Of a stretch of 39,219 bases of DNA, positions 1 to 9,276 are shown piece after piece. The notes below the pieces were generated by a model. It made no database searches and was not told where the DNA came from. It saw nothing but the letters and a program-made list of their open reading frames with translations. Position numbers and translations under genes: made by a program. Source of the DNA: Verrucomicrobiales bacterium. Lineage in GTDB: Bacteria > Verrucomicrobiota > Verrucomicrobiia > Limisphaerales > UBA1100. The stretch's first letter is position 1. Every line of letters begins with the position of its first letter. The stretch spans positions 1 to 39,219 of the forward strand of contig SYLI01000038.1 in the NCBI GenBank assembly GCA_005809105.1, written 5' to 3'.

Positions 1-3000
1 AGCCACGTGCGCAGCGTCTCCTCCACGCGCGCCAGGTTTTCCTCGCCGCCGCCGGCCATCAGATGGTTGCAGGCAAACTCCAAGAAGTCCGGCGGCAGGT
101 CCGTGCGGTGCTTGTCAAACAGCGCCGTGTTGGCGGTGAATTGTTCCATCGCCCGGTTGCGGTCGCCCAGCCGAAGGTAAAGGGTTGCCTGCAGCAATGG
201 GGCCATGGGGCTGGACTCATCAATCGTCAGCCCCACCGCACCCATCCGCGTGTGGGCGCGCAACACCGCCTTGCGCCCCTCCTCGGCGACCTCCTTGGGC
301 ACGTTGGAAATATGCACCAGCATGCCGCTCAGCAGGGTCGCGCTCTCGGTGAACCGTTTCTGCTCAAACCCCCGCTGCGCAAAGCTTCGAAGATTGTTCC
401 AACGCCCGTGGTCGTTGTGGGTCTGCCGCGTGGCGCGCGAAAGCCGCAGCAGCGTGGTCATCGGCGGCTCGGGCAGACCCGCCGTGGCATTGTGCGCGAG
501 CATCACCTCGCAGGCGGCATAGGCAGAGTAGTCGCGGCACTGCACATCCTGAATGGACGCGAGGACCTTCTGCTGCGAGGGCACATCGAGCTTCTTGTAC
601 TCCTTGTTGTTCAGGGTGTACGCGGCGTTCTGCGTGGTGAAGTCCCACCACAGGCCCGCCGTCTCGCGCCAGTCGGGATTGGCAAAGGGCACCTCGCGCT
701 GCTGCGATTCGATCCGCGCCAAGCCCTCGGCAAAGGCCGCGACATTGCCCTGCAGGCGCAGGACATCGGTGAGATCTTGTGCCGCCATGCGCGCGCGCAA
801 CTCGGGCCAGCGGTATTCGGCCAGTTCGCGCCACGGCGCGGGCACCGCGGGCGAATGGCGCAAATAGCGCTCGGCGCAGGTGCGCTCCACCGCATATTGC
901 CCCTCGGAGGGCGCCTCCACCACGCGCTTCCACCAGTCCAGCGCCTGGGTCTTGAGGTTGAGCTTCCAAAGCATGTCGCCGATGTAGTCGCTGTACACGG
1001 TGGAGATGCCGCCGCGGATCGCCCAGTCGTACACCTGCGCGGCCAGGGCCGCGTCCTGATTGATTTCAGCCGCCTGCATGAGGCTGCGGTGCAGCTCGTA
1101 GTCGCGCTTGGGCGGCAGCGCCATGAGCAGCAGCGCATGGGCCCTGGCCTCGGCCTTGGTCTTGTCGGCCATGGTGCCCGTCATGAGCCAGTAAACGCCC
1201 ATGTGTTCCTGCGGGAATCGCTGGTAAAAGCGGGTGGCCAGCGCGTGCGCGCGCACCGGGTCGGGCTTGGCGGTGCTATGAAGGAGCGTGTCGCGCTGCA
1301 CTTTCACCAGCGAGAGCAGCGTCTCGCGGCTGAGCTCATTAAACGCCCCCAGCGCCGTCTCCCGCAGGGGCAAGGCTGCGTTGGGCGCGGTGGTGTAATT
1401 GCCGTACCTGATGAGGGATTGAAAGAGCGGCGAGGCGTCCTGCCTGACGAGTTCGGCCGCAACCTGCTGCGCCTTGGGCCGGTGATCCTTGTTGGCGTTG
1501 GCCTCGGCCACCCAATTGGGCAGCAGGTTCAGGTGCGCTCCCGCGGTGAAGAGTTCCTGCCGCAGCCGCAGCAGCACCGCCGCATCCGCCGCGAACTGCG
1601 GCCCCATCGGCTGGCGCCACAGCAGATCATGTCCCAGCGTCTGCACCCGCGTGTCGTCGCCGCGAAATTCCAGCAGCGCCGCGCGGGCGTGGGCGAGCGA
1701 ATTGGCCTCGTTCTTGACCGCCAGCCAGACGCCACGACTCAACGCAAACCGGCACGCGAGCTTGTCCACGGGATTGGTGGACTGGTTGAGAGCCGCCGTG
1801 AGTGTCTGGTCTGCCTCGGCGGTGATTTGATTGAGCGCGTTCTGCGCCGTCGCCACGCCCTGCGTGGCCACCGCCACCTGCGCCTCTGCGGCCAGCCGCA
1901 CCTTGAGCGCCGCGTCCACCGCGTCCTGCGCCGCCTTCTTGGCGTTGGCATCCACCGTCTTGGCCAGCACCGCGCGCTTGTCCGTTTCATCCTTGCGCGC
2001 GGCCTCGGCTGCGGCCTGCGCCTGATCCAGCGTGGTCTGCGCGCTCTGCCGGTCGGCCATGGCCTTGGCCAAAATAAACTGGGCGTAAATATCGGCGACG
2101 TTGGCTTCGTTGGCTCCCATGACCAGCGCCGGCACCAGCACCCGCGCACCGCGAAGCGCGTCGCCTTCGCGATTGTAGGCATGGGCAAGGTAGTAAAGCT
2201 GAACGGCCCTATCGCGGCGCTGGGGATGACGCGCAAGGTAGGCTTGCACTTCGGGTTCAAGCTGCGCGGGCTTGATCCCCAGCGAGTACATGTAGGAAAT
2301 CTGCCTCGCGGCAAGGTCGGCGTCGTCGCCGAGCGCGCGCGCCAGCTTCAGGCTCTCCAGCGCGTTCGTGAACTGACCCTGGTGGGCAAAGTTTTCCGCC
2401 ACCTGCATCTGCAGTGTGCGCTGGACATGGCGGGTGAGGGGCAGCCCCTTCCTGAGCATTTTCTGCGCGAGGAGGTTCGCATCGCTCCACCGGCCCAGCG
2501 TCCGGTAGTCCGCAAAACCGCGCAGTCCGGCATGCAGGGTGAATTCTCCGGCAGGGAGCTTGTCGTGCATTTCCTCGGCGATCTGGGCGACACGGGTGCG
2601 CAGGCGCGGATTGCCGCTGTGGACGTAGAGTTCGCTGGCGCGCTGTCCGGCTTCACGTGTGGCAGGGCCGGGCCGGTTGGCCCACAGCGTGCGGAACGCG
2701 TCGGCGGCGTCCACATGCTTGTTGGCCGCCACGAGCAGATCGCCCAGCCGGTGGGCCAGCCCCTGCGCATCCGCGGAGTCGGGATAGCGGGTGAGGTACT
2801 GGCGGGCGTACACGGCAAAGTCTTCATGCCGGGCGGCCACCTCCAGCCCATCGAGCAACTTCAGCATCACCTCGCGATGCCGCGCATGATTGGGCTGGGC
2901 CTTGACGAAGCGCTCAGACACGCGCGTGAGGCCAAACACCCGCGCGTGGAGGTGGTAGAGGTCCACCAGTTCGAGCATGACGCGCGCACCTTCGGGCGAG

Positions 3001-3134
3001 GTGTCCAAGGCCTTGTTGAGCTGGCCTTCCAGCGTGGTCGCCTTCTGGTCAATGGGGTTTGCGGGCGCTTCGGCTGCGCCGAGGGAAACGGCCAGCGTCA
3101 GGGCGCCGTAAAGGAGGGCGGTTCGCAGGATCAT
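1..3134 (-). CDS. Large exported TPR/coiled-coil repeat protein (partial)
   Basis: The reading frame is open from an ATG at 3134 to the window edge (1044 codons), so the C-terminus is missing. The start MILRTALLYGALTLAVS is a Sec signal peptide ending near GAAEA, so the protein is exported. The body is helical and looks like degenerate TPR-type pairs, for example around QYLTRYPDSADAQGLAHRLG. Roughly residues 358-445 form an Ala/Lys/Asp-rich coiled coil of the same flavour as the inserts in the WD40 and PPC proteins of this window. It begins 20 bases after the stop of the upstream TPR gene with no clear Shine-Dalgarno, so the two are probably co-transcribed. No catalytic motif was seen. A scaffold role is inference only. 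The frame was checked at both ends and at two internal places; a long open frame on the opposite strand is its antisense shadow. Confidence 0.8.
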   Translation of the reverse strand, partial: MILRTALLYGALTLAVSLGAAEAPANPIDQKATTLEGQLNKALDTSPEGARVMLELVDLYHLHARVFGLTRVSERFVKAQPNHARHREVMLKLLDGLEVAARHEDFAVYARQYLTRYPDSADAQGLAHRLGDLLVAANKHVDAADAFRTLWANRPGPATREAGQRASELYVHSGNPRLRTRVAQIAEEMHDKLPAGEFTLHAGLRGFADYRTLGRWSDANLLAQKMLRKGLPLTRHVQRTLQMQVAENFAHQGQFTNALESLKLARALGDDADLAARQISYMYSLGIKPAQLEPEVQAYLARHPQRRDRAVQLYYLAHAYNREGDALRGARVLVPALVMGANEANVADIYAQFILAKAMADRQSAQTTLDQAQAAAEAARKDETDKRAVLAKTVDANAKKAAQDAVDAALKVRLAAEAQVAVATQGVATAQNALNQITAEADQTLTAALNQSTNPVDKLACRFALSRGVWLAVKNEANSLAHARAALLEFRGDDTRVQTLGHDLLWRQPMGPQFAADAAVLLRLRQELFTAGAHLNLLPNWVAEANANKDHRPKAQQVAAELVRQDASPLFQSLIRYGNYTTAPNAALPLRETALGAFNELSRETLLSLVKVQRDTLLHSTAKPDPVRAHALATRFYQRFPQEHMGVYWLMTGTMADKTKAEARAHALLLMALPPKRDYELHRSLMQAAEINQDAALAAQVYDWAIRGGISTVYSDYIGDMLWKLNLKTQALDWWKRVVEAPSEGQYAVERTCAERYLRHSPAVPAPWRELAEYRWPELRARMAAQDLTDVLRLQGNVAAFAEGLARIESQQREVPFANPDWRETAGLWWDFTTQNAAYTLNNKEYKKLDVPSQQKVLASIQDVQCRDYSAYAACEVMLAHNATAGLPEPPMTTLLRLSRATRQTHNDHGRWNNLRSFAQRGFEQKRFTESATLLSGMLVHISNVPKEVAEEGRKAVLRAHTRMGAVGLTIDESSPMAPLLQATLYLRLGDRNRAMEQFTANTALFDKHRTDLPPDFLEFACNHLMAGGGEENLARVEETLRTW

Positions 3135-3154
3135 GGCGGTGTGCGGGCGGGGGC

Positions 3155-5518
3155 TTAGGGAGTGGCCTTGGTCAGCGCCTGGCTGATGCGCTTGGCTTCA
3201 GCCGCCAACGGGCTTTCGGGAAATTCGTCGATCAGCTGATCGAACCGCCGCTTGGCGTCGCTCTTACGATCCATCCGGTAAAGGCAGCGGCCATAATTGA
3301 AGAGGATCACGTCCAGAAAGTTGGCGTCGGGGTGATCCGCCAGAACTTTCTCAAAGACGTCCACGGCGCGGGCAAAGTCCTGCTTCTGATAATAGAAGTT
3401 GGCCATCTTCGCCACGGCGTCACCCACGCGGCCGCTCTCGGGGAACTGGTCAAACACGGCCTTGTAGGCTTGGAACGCGCGCTCGAAGAGCGGCTCGCTA
3501 CTGGCCCGCGCGGCAGCCTTGGCCATCTCCTCGTAGCATTCGCCGATGCCATATTGGCCCTCGCCGCGCAGCTGGCTCTTGGTCAGGCTGGTCAGGTTGG
3601 AAAAGAGGGCGATGGCGCGGGGAAAGTCGCCCCGCTTCTGCGCCACGCGCGCCTGCTGCAGGATGGCCTCGTCCAGAAACCCGCTCTCGGGAAACTCGCG
3701 CTGCAACCGCAGGCTCATGGCAGCAGCCAGATCAAGCTGATCCATCGCAAAGTAAATGCGCCAAAGCTGCACGTAGGTTTCCTCGAGCATGGCACCGCCC
3801 AGTTTCCGGGCCTCGTCGGCGGCTTCTTCGCACACGGCTAGGGCTTCGCGGAATTTGCTCTGCGCCTTCTGCTCCAGTCCAAAATCCTTGTACTGCGCGC
3901 CGATGAAAGTGAGGGCACTGGCGGTCTTGAGCTTGGTCTTGAGTGCGAGCTGCTCGTCGGCAATCTCCGTCCGGGTGACGCGAACACCGCCCAAGTTGCC
4001 TTCCACGCACCGTGCCATAGTGGTGATTTCGCGCGGCTGCGGCGTGATGTTGCTCTGGTCCAGATACACGATGCGCACCCAGTCGCCCGGGCGCGATTCC
4101 AAGCGCGCATTGCCCGCCGTCACCGCCTCAGCCTGATCCAGAGGAACACTGGCGCGGAAAACGCCCGTGTGCAGCGAGGGATCCTCCGGCGTTGGCGCGA
4201 GGACGGGGGCGGGCAGGGTTGCGTTCCCCTCCTTCGTGGCGTTGGCGTCGGCGGGACGAATCACCCTTGTCTCGATTCGCGGCAGGCGCACCTCCGTGAA
4301 ACTCACCAGCACCGAGTCCACCACCTTGTAAGGATCCACTTCCGGCTCGGGCTCCTCAAGGCGAACGCCGGCGATGCCGGGCACGATGGGCGGCTTGCCG
4401 GGCGCCAGAGGCTTGGGATCCTGCGGCTTGTTCTTGCGCTCCAAGAGCAGCTTGTTGCGTTCGGTCTCGATTTCCTCGGCGGTTTTCTGGCGCAACACCT
4501 CCACGCGCGCCTGCAGGGTGTCGGCCCCATCGCCCACGTCGCGGTCGGCATCGCTCACCTGCAGGTTCACTTCCTTGCCCAGCACCACGCCCTGCAGTCC
4601 CTCGGAAAACGCGCCGTCCATCACTTGCACCAAGGCGTTTCCCACGACGGCAACCTGGCGCTGCCGGGCGGTGTTAAACTGGCGCGCGGCCGTGTGCGAG
4701 TCGGTGTAGCGCACAGTGACCTTGCTGGTGCCGGTGACTTCCAGAACGCCGTTGCCCTTTTGTGGCCGGCCCAGCCGGCTGGGAAGCGAGCCCAGCACGA
4801 CGCGGACATTGCGGCCCACGGGGACGCACGAGAGCTTCTCTTCGTCGCCTTCGGTGGTGGTGAGCGTGACCGGCACGGAATCGTCCTTCTCCAGGATGGC
4901 CAGATCGGCGTCCTCAATCTTCACGTAGAAGCGCTTGCCCGCCTCGAGCTTTTCCGCGTTCTGATCGCCCTGGCCCACGGCGGTTCCCACGCGCTCGAGC
5001 GATTCGATGGCCCGGCCGTAATGGCCTTGTTTGAAGTGGCCCAGCCCGATGTAGTAGTAGGCTTGGTTGACCTGGGTGGAAACAGGGAAGCGCTCGATGA
5101 CCCGGCGCATCATCTCAAAGCATTGGCCGTAATGCCGCGCCTCGTAAAAGCACACGCCCACCTGCAGCGTGGCCTCGGCCCGTTGCGAGTCGTCGCGGTT
5201 CTCCTCGCCGGCGGCGGCTTCGAAGTGCGCACGCGCCTTGTCGTAAGCCTGCTTTTTCTGCAGGTGATACGAGCCTAGCTTGAGGTGCGCCTCAAATCGC
5301 ACTTTGCTGCGAGGGTAGCGCTCAATGACCGACTGCCAGATTTCCGCCGCCTTCTCCAGTTCCGCGGCCTCGTAGCGCATGTCGCCGGCCAGAAGCAATT
5401 GTTTGGCGGCGCGATCCTCCAGCATCGACCCCTGTGTGGCCGCCGGGGCGGGTTCAGCAACTCCTGCGCGGGCTACGACCACACTAAAGACCAACGCAGC
5501 GACCAGGATTTTTATCAT
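3155..5518 (-). CDS. Exported TPR protein with central beta-sandwich segment
   Basis: This is a 787-residue protein. The ATG at 5518 was chosen because it gives the signal peptide MIKILVAALVFSVVVARAG directly; an upstream TTG in frame would add eight residues. Residues about 45-200 are TPR units (EIWQSVIERYPRSKVRFEAH, MRRVIERFPVSTQVNQAYYY) and residues about 533-787 are a second TPR block. Between them lies a beta-rich segment with the signature of repeated beta-sandwich domains in large secreted proteins: VSDADRDVGDGADTLQARV near residue 316, then HTGVF near 449 and a GDWVRIVYLDQSN edge strand. A Pro/Lys-rich linker splits this segment. TPR ends flanking a sandwich suggest an envelope scaffold, but no function can be assigned. 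It is probably transcribed from the promoter-like site in the 146-base spacer upstream and is followed by the second TPR gene. Confidence 0.85.
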   Translation of the reverse strand: MIKILVAALVFSVVVARAGVAEPAPAATQGSMLEDRAAKQLLLAGDMRYEAAELEKAAEIWQSVIERYPRSKVRFEAHLKLGSYHLQKKQAYDKARAHFEAAAGEENRDDSQRAEATLQVGVCFYEARHYGQCFEMMRRVIERFPVSTQVNQAYYYIGLGHFKQGHYGRAIESLERVGTAVGQGDQNAEKLEAGKRFYVKIEDADLAILEKDDSVPVTLTTTEGDEEKLSCVPVGRNVRVVLGSLPSRLGRPQKGNGVLEVTGTSKVTVRYTDSHTAARQFNTARQRQVAVVGNALVQVMDGAFSEGLQGVVLGKEVNLQVSDADRDVGDGADTLQARVEVLRQKTAEEIETERNKLLLERKNKPQDPKPLAPGKPPIVPGIAGVRLEEPEPEVDPYKVVDSVLVSFTEVRLPRIETRVIRPADANATKEGNATLPAPVLAPTPEDPSLHTGVFRASVPLDQAEAVTAGNARLESRPGDWVRIVYLDQSNITPQPREITTMARCVEGNLGGVRVTRTEIADEQLALKTKLKTASALTFIGAQYKDFGLEQKAQSKFREALAVCEEAADEARKLGGAMLEETYVQLWRIYFAMDQLDLAAAMSLRLQREFPESGFLDEAILQQARVAQKRGDFPRAIALFSNLTSLTKSQLRGEGQYGIGECYEEMAKAAARASSEPLFERAFQAYKAVFDQFPESGRVGDAVAKMANFYYQKQDFARAVDVFEKVLADHPDANFLDVILFNYGRCLYRMDRKSDAKRRFDQLIDEFPESPLAAEAKRISQALTKATP

Positions 5519-5572
5519 AGTGATTAACGCGCGTGAGCCCAAGGCCGCCGCACCATGGATGGAGTCGCCATC

Positions 5573-5600
5573 AGGATAGTGCGCCGCCCGCCTTTGGCAA
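5573..5600 (-). promoter_or_regulatory. Sigma70-like promoter for the TPR gene pair
   Basis: On the minus strand TTGCCA is followed after 16 bases by TATCCT. The first box matches the -35 consensus at five of six positions and the second matches the -10 at four of six. It lies in the spacer between the DUF1501 gene and the TPR gene and would give a leader of about 50 nucleotides. A second, weaker pair (TTGGGC, 17 bases, TATGAT) overlaps the start codon itself. This is prediction only. Confidence 0.4.
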
Positions 5601-5664
5601 TGTCCTTGTGCCCAGCCTGCACGCCCCGATGCGGCTCGCGTCGGTGGGCGCTGGGCCGCTGGAC

Positions 5665-6927
5665 TCAGGCGAAGAGTTCGCTCACCGGCTTGGCGCCATC
5701 AGCGACCAGTCGCATCGGCCGCTCCAGCGGCGTGTTGACCTCTTTCTTGTGGTCGATGCCCAGCGCGTGACACACCGTCGCATGGAGGTCTTCGGGCTTC
5801 ACAGGCCGCTCGGCCGGTTGCATTGCGTCCTGATCCGACTTGCCGATGACCTGCCCGCCCTTGATGCCGCCGCCCGCCATGAAGCAGCTAAAGCAGCTGG
5901 CGTGGTGGTCGCGCCCGGCTTGGGCGTTGATCACGGGAGTGCGGCCAAATTCGCTGAGCATGATCACCAGGGTCTTGGCCAACTTGCCGGATGCAGCCAG
6001 GTCCTCGATGAGCGAGGCCAGCGCCGGATCCATCGTCTCGCCGTGCGCTTCCATGGCCGGGAAGTTGTTGGTGTGCGTGTCAAACCCTCCGCGGTTGATC
6101 TGCACGAACCGCACGCCGGTTTCCACAAGACGCCGAGCCAGCAGCGCGCCGCGCCCAAACTCGGTGTCGCCGTAGCGCTCCAAGGTCTTCGGATCTTCCT
6201 TGTCCAGCTCGAACGCCTTGAGCGCCGGGCTGCGCATCAGATTCACGGCTTCCTGCGTCGCTGTTTGGACGGCCTGGTGATCGCCCGCACCGGGGCGCAC
6301 CCCTTGTTTTTGGTTCATGCGCGCCAGGATTTCCAGCCGCTTGTTGCCGCGCATCTGCGTGATGCCGGCTGGGAAGGCGAGGTACGGATCGCGCTCGCCG
6401 GGGCGGCCCACATAGTAGGCCTCGCAACGCTGGCCCAGATAGCCCGCGCGGTGCGACTGGCCGCTGATGGTGATGAATTGCGGAAGCTCTCCAAGCTTCT
6501 CCCGTTCGTGCACCACGACGGAGCCGATTCCCGGATGCAGCAGATTGGGGCTGGGATTATAGCTGGTCTGCAGCTGGTAGGTGGCGCGCCCGTGATCGCC
6601 GTTGTTGCCGTTGATGGAGCGAACCAGTGCGCAATGATGCATCTGCTTCGCCAGCTTGGGAAAGATGCTGCTGATCTGCACGCCATCCGCACTGGTCTTG
6701 ATGGCGTCCAATTCTCCCTGCACGGGCCGGCCCGGCTTGGGATCCCAAGTGTCCACATGGCTCATGCCACCGCCGTTCCAGAACAGGATCACATGCTCGG
6801 CCTTGGCCGGGCTTGCTGTGCCGGCGCGCGCCAGAACCTGCGCGATGGGCATGCCCAGCAGCGTGGCGCCCGTCATCGAGAGCATGCGCCGGCGGGTCAG
6901 TTGATAGTCGAAGCATCCAGTAGCCAT
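5665..6927 (-). CDS. DUF1501 family protein, Tat-exported
   Basis: This is a 420-residue DUF1501 protein. The start at 6927 is favoured by a GGAAGG ribosome-binding site just upstream and by the N-terminus LTRRRMLSMTGATLLG, a twin-arginine signal. The family hallmarks are present: WNGGGMSHVDTWDPKPG near the start, then SEFGRTPVINAQAGRDH with a following AGGG near the C-terminus, and the final EL tail. As I recall, Pfam places DUF1501 in the alkaline phosphatase-like clan, and the paired Asp/His of GRDH would suit metal binding. No substrate is established. It starts 46 bases after the DUF1549/DUF1553 gene, the usual pairing in planctomycetes and verrucomicrobia. It diverges from the tandem group at 25588-35031 in lacking the FLQIG-type signal. 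Confidence 0.92.
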   Translation of the reverse strand: MATGCFDYQLTRRRMLSMTGATLLGMPIAQVLARAGTASPAKAEHVILFWNGGGMSHVDTWDPKPGRPVQGELDAIKTSADGVQISSIFPKLAKQMHHCALVRSINGNNGDHGRATYQLQTSYNPSPNLLHPGIGSVVVHEREKLGELPQFITISGQSHRAGYLGQRCEAYYVGRPGERDPYLAFPAGITQMRGNKRLEILARMNQKQGVRPGAGDHQAVQTATQEAVNLMRSPALKAFELDKEDPKTLERYGDTEFGRGALLARRLVETGVRFVQINRGGFDTHTNNFPAMEAHGETMDPALASLIEDLAASGKLAKTLVIMLSEFGRTPVINAQAGRDHHASCFSCFMAGGGIKGGQVIGKSDQDAMQPAERPVKPEDLHATVCHALGIDHKKEVNTPLERPMRLVADGAKPVSELFA

Positions 6928-6973
6928 GATGGTTTTCCTTCCGTGTATTTGTGCTTGAGCGTTTGTGTCCGGG

Positions 6974-9067
6974 TTACGGCAGATAGCGAAATTCGTTGGA
7001 GTTGAGCAGCGCCCAGCGCAGGTCGGCCATTCCCTCAAAGGCGGCTTCGCCCTGGCCGACAATTTCGCGCGCGGCCGCCATCTCCTCGCCCTCAGGCTTG
7101 CGAGTCAGGATTTCCAGATACGCAAGCTCGATGGCCTTGTCGATCTGTGCCTTCGGGCCGCTCAGCAGCCGGTGCATCGGCTCCAGCGGGCCCACTCGCG
7201 CGGCTTCATGTGTGGCCTTGCCGTTGAGGATCATGAGCTGCTGGCGCATCGAGGGGGTGTGCTCGCGCAGTTCGCCCACGCTGTCGCGCGCAGGCTGGCC
7301 AAAGACGCGCAGAAAGTGCGCCGGCGGCGCAGGCGTGGCCATTTGCATGGTGCTGCCAAACCGGGGATTGTCGTCCACCTTGCGTTCCACCGTCATGGTC
7401 TTGTAGCGCATGCGCGGCGTCGGTTCCATGCGGGCCATTTCCTCCTGCTGCTTGGCCAGCTCCGCGTCGGTCAGCTTCTTCATCGCCTCGATGTCCTTCG
7501 CAAGCTCGGTCTTGAGAAGCTGGTTGAAGTCCAGGGAAATGGCCTGCTCCAGGTCGTAGCCCGTTCCGCTGGCCTTCATGGCCATCATGTTGGGGGCCAT
7601 GTTGGGCGTGCCGCCGGCCACGGTCTTGCCGCCCGCCTGGCCGATGGGAACCTGCACCGACTCTGTCAGTGTGCGCACGTTGGCGCCCGCGGGCCATTTC
7701 ACCTCGGTGAGATGGCCGGCAATGACGATGCTGTCATAGAGCACTTCGCTCAGCATGCGGCGCGGGCTCGCGCCGGTGAAGGCCGCGGCCGCTTCGCGCT
7801 GTTCCTTGGCGGTGGCCTGCGAGGCCACGGCCCCGCGCCCGTACGCCTCGGTGAGGACGATGGCCTTGATGGTGCTTCGCAGGTCAAAGTTGCTGGCGAT
7901 GAATTCGTCCGCCAGATGCTCCAGCGTCTTGGGGTGCGAGACGTTGTCGCCTTGAAAGTTGTCCACGGGCTCGTACAGGCCCCGGCCCATGAGCTCGGCC
8001 CAAAGGCGGTTTGCCATGTTCCGCGCGAAGTAGCGGTTGTTCGGGCTGGTCACGTGCTTGGCCAGCTCGGCCCGTTGCAGGCTCTGCCGGTAAAGGTCGC
8101 CTTCCACGTCCAGTGCGCGTGTGTCCTTCCGTGCTTCTCCAGCGACATCGAACCCGCCCGCCTTCGGGCCTTTGAAGGCCGCGCTGGTGTCCGCTTTGTC
8201 CAGCAGGCTGTCCAACGACGCGCCAGGGTCGGCCTTGGCCAAGGCGGCTTGTTGGGCGACCAGTTTCTTCGCCTGCATGCGCTTGATGTGATCGGGAGGG
8301 GTGTCGTACTGCTCAAGCTCGATGGGGAACTTGGGCGCCACGGCATTGCGCGAGGCCGGTTTCAGCCGTTCGGGCGGCCACAGCACGGTGGTCTCGGCGG
8401 CCTCGGTGGTATAAATCTGCTTGGAGAAGCGGTTCTCGATGCGGCGCGTCTTGCCGAAGTAGGTCGCCAGTTCGTAGAACTGCTTTTGCTTCCACGAATC
8501 AAAGGGATGATTGTGGCACTGGGCGCAGCCCATGCGCACGCCCAGAAACATCTGCGCGGTGGCGGCGGCCAGCGCCATCGGGTCGGCCTCCTCGCCCAGT
8601 ACAAAGCCGACAGCCGGAACCTTGCCGGTGGTGCCGTTGGCGGCGATCATTTCGCGCGCCAGCTCATCCCACGGGCGCCCCTGTTCAACGGCCGTGTGCA
8701 GATAGGCCAGAAGCGCATTGCCGCCGGTCGCCGCGCTGCGCACGCGCATCACGTCGGAGAGGAACACCGTCCAGCGGTCTGCGAAGCGCGGGTCCTTGAG
8801 CAGCTGATCCACCCATTGGGTGCGGCGCGTGGTGGCCGACCATTTCTGGTACGTCTCGATTTCCGCTGCGGTGGGGATGCGGCCAATGATGTCGACCGCC
8901 GCCCGGCGCAGAAACGCCAGGTCGTTCAAGGGTGCCCCCAACAGGGTTTTGCGATCCTTGTTATCCTGCGCCAGCAGCCCATCGGTCTGCGTGGGCGCGG
9001 CGGGAAGGGGGGTTGTGACAAGGTTGCCGGCGAGGGCCCCAAGGGTCAGAAGCAGCGCGCGTTTCAT
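6974..9067 (-). CDS. DUF1549/DUF1553 protein, short form without PSCyt1
   Basis: This is a 697-residue exported protein. The ATG at 9067 gives the signal MKRALLLTLGALAGNL. DUF1549 is recognised by LNDLAFLRRAAVDIIGRIPT and by the CAQCHNHPFDSW motif near residue 180, a CxxCH that could hold haem or metal. DUF1553 follows, with NRYFARNMANRLWAELMGRG and a C-terminal TRKPEGEEM segment. It lacks the N-terminal Big2 and PSCyt1 domains of the paralogue at 27003-29480. It also lacks the CECER cysteine pair of many DUF1553 proteins, reading VGELRE at that place. A central insert of about 100 residues (near PPDHIKRMQAKKLVAQQ) separates the two domains. The downstream DUF1501 gene is its expected partner. 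The biochemical role is unknown. Confidence 0.9.
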   Translation of the reverse strand: MKRALLLTLGALAGNLVTTPLPAAPTQTDGLLAQDNKDRKTLLGAPLNDLAFLRRAAVDIIGRIPTAAEIETYQKWSATTRRTQWVDQLLKDPRFADRWTVFLSDVMRVRSAATGGNALLAYLHTAVEQGRPWDELAREMIAANGTTGKVPAVGFVLGEEADPMALAAATAQMFLGVRMGCAQCHNHPFDSWKQKQFYELATYFGKTRRIENRFSKQIYTTEAAETTVLWPPERLKPASRNAVAPKFPIELEQYDTPPDHIKRMQAKKLVAQQAALAKADPGASLDSLLDKADTSAAFKGPKAGGFDVAGEARKDTRALDVEGDLYRQSLQRAELAKHVTSPNNRYFARNMANRLWAELMGRGLYEPVDNFQGDNVSHPKTLEHLADEFIASNFDLRSTIKAIVLTEAYGRGAVASQATAKEQREAAAAFTGASPRRMLSEVLYDSIVIAGHLTEVKWPAGANVRTLTESVQVPIGQAGGKTVAGGTPNMAPNMMAMKASGTGYDLEQAISLDFNQLLKTELAKDIEAMKKLTDAELAKQQEEMARMEPTPRMRYKTMTVERKVDDNPRFGSTMQMATPAPPAHFLRVFGQPARDSVGELREHTPSMRQQLMILNGKATHEAARVGPLEPMHRLLSGPKAQIDKAIELAYLEILTRKPEGEEMAAAREIVGQGEAAFEGMADLRWALLNSNEFRYLP

Positions 9068-9193
9068 TGGGCTTAACTCTAACACCGGCCGGACAATAAG
9101 GCCGGAAAACCAGGGTTCCGACGGGAGCACGTGGCCGCGTATTCACTGCCATCTGCTTCAGCCCCCCGATGGGCGTGCCCAAGCGGAGGGGTC
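9068..9193. other. Spacer with small inverted repeat upstream of DUF1549 gene
   Basis: This 126-base spacer lies between the tRNA 3' end and the DUF1549/DUF1553 start. It holds a six-base-pair inverted repeat (CCGGCC at 9085-9090 with GGCCGG at 9100-9105, nine-base loop) about 20 bases before the start codon. I see no convincing -35/-10 pair and no gene. Confidence 0.3.
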
Positions 9194-9270
9194 TGGCGCT
9201 CCCGGCCCGATTTGAACGGGCGACACGCGGTTTAGGAAACCGCTGCTCTATCCAACTGAGCTACGGGAGC
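9194..9270 (-). tRNA. tRNA-Arg (anticodon CCU)
   Basis: A full cloverleaf reads on the minus strand. The acceptor stem GCTCCCG pairs with CGGGAGC, the D arm is GCTC-AGTTGGATA-GAGC, the anticodon stem GCGGT/ACCGC encloses the loop TTCCTAA, and the T arm GCCCG-TTCAAAT-CGGGC is followed by discriminator G. The 3' CCA is encoded at 9194-9196. Anticodon CCU reads the AGG arginine codon. Its first base lies only six bases after the stop codon of the trypsin/PDZ gene at 9277, with no room for its own promoter, so it is probably processed from the longer transcript. Confidence 0.96.
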
Positions 9271-9276
9271 AGGGGA

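Noticed and set aside
63-3158. Plus-strand open frame of 1031 codons
   Set aside because: It is the exact antisense frame of the exported TPR protein. Its product is Arg/His/Gly-rich with no domain, while the minus strand has a signal peptide and sensible composition.
9194-9270. tRNA-Arg as an integration site for a mobile element
   Set aside because: No integrase, no repeated tRNA 3' end noticed nearby, and typical host genes on both sides.
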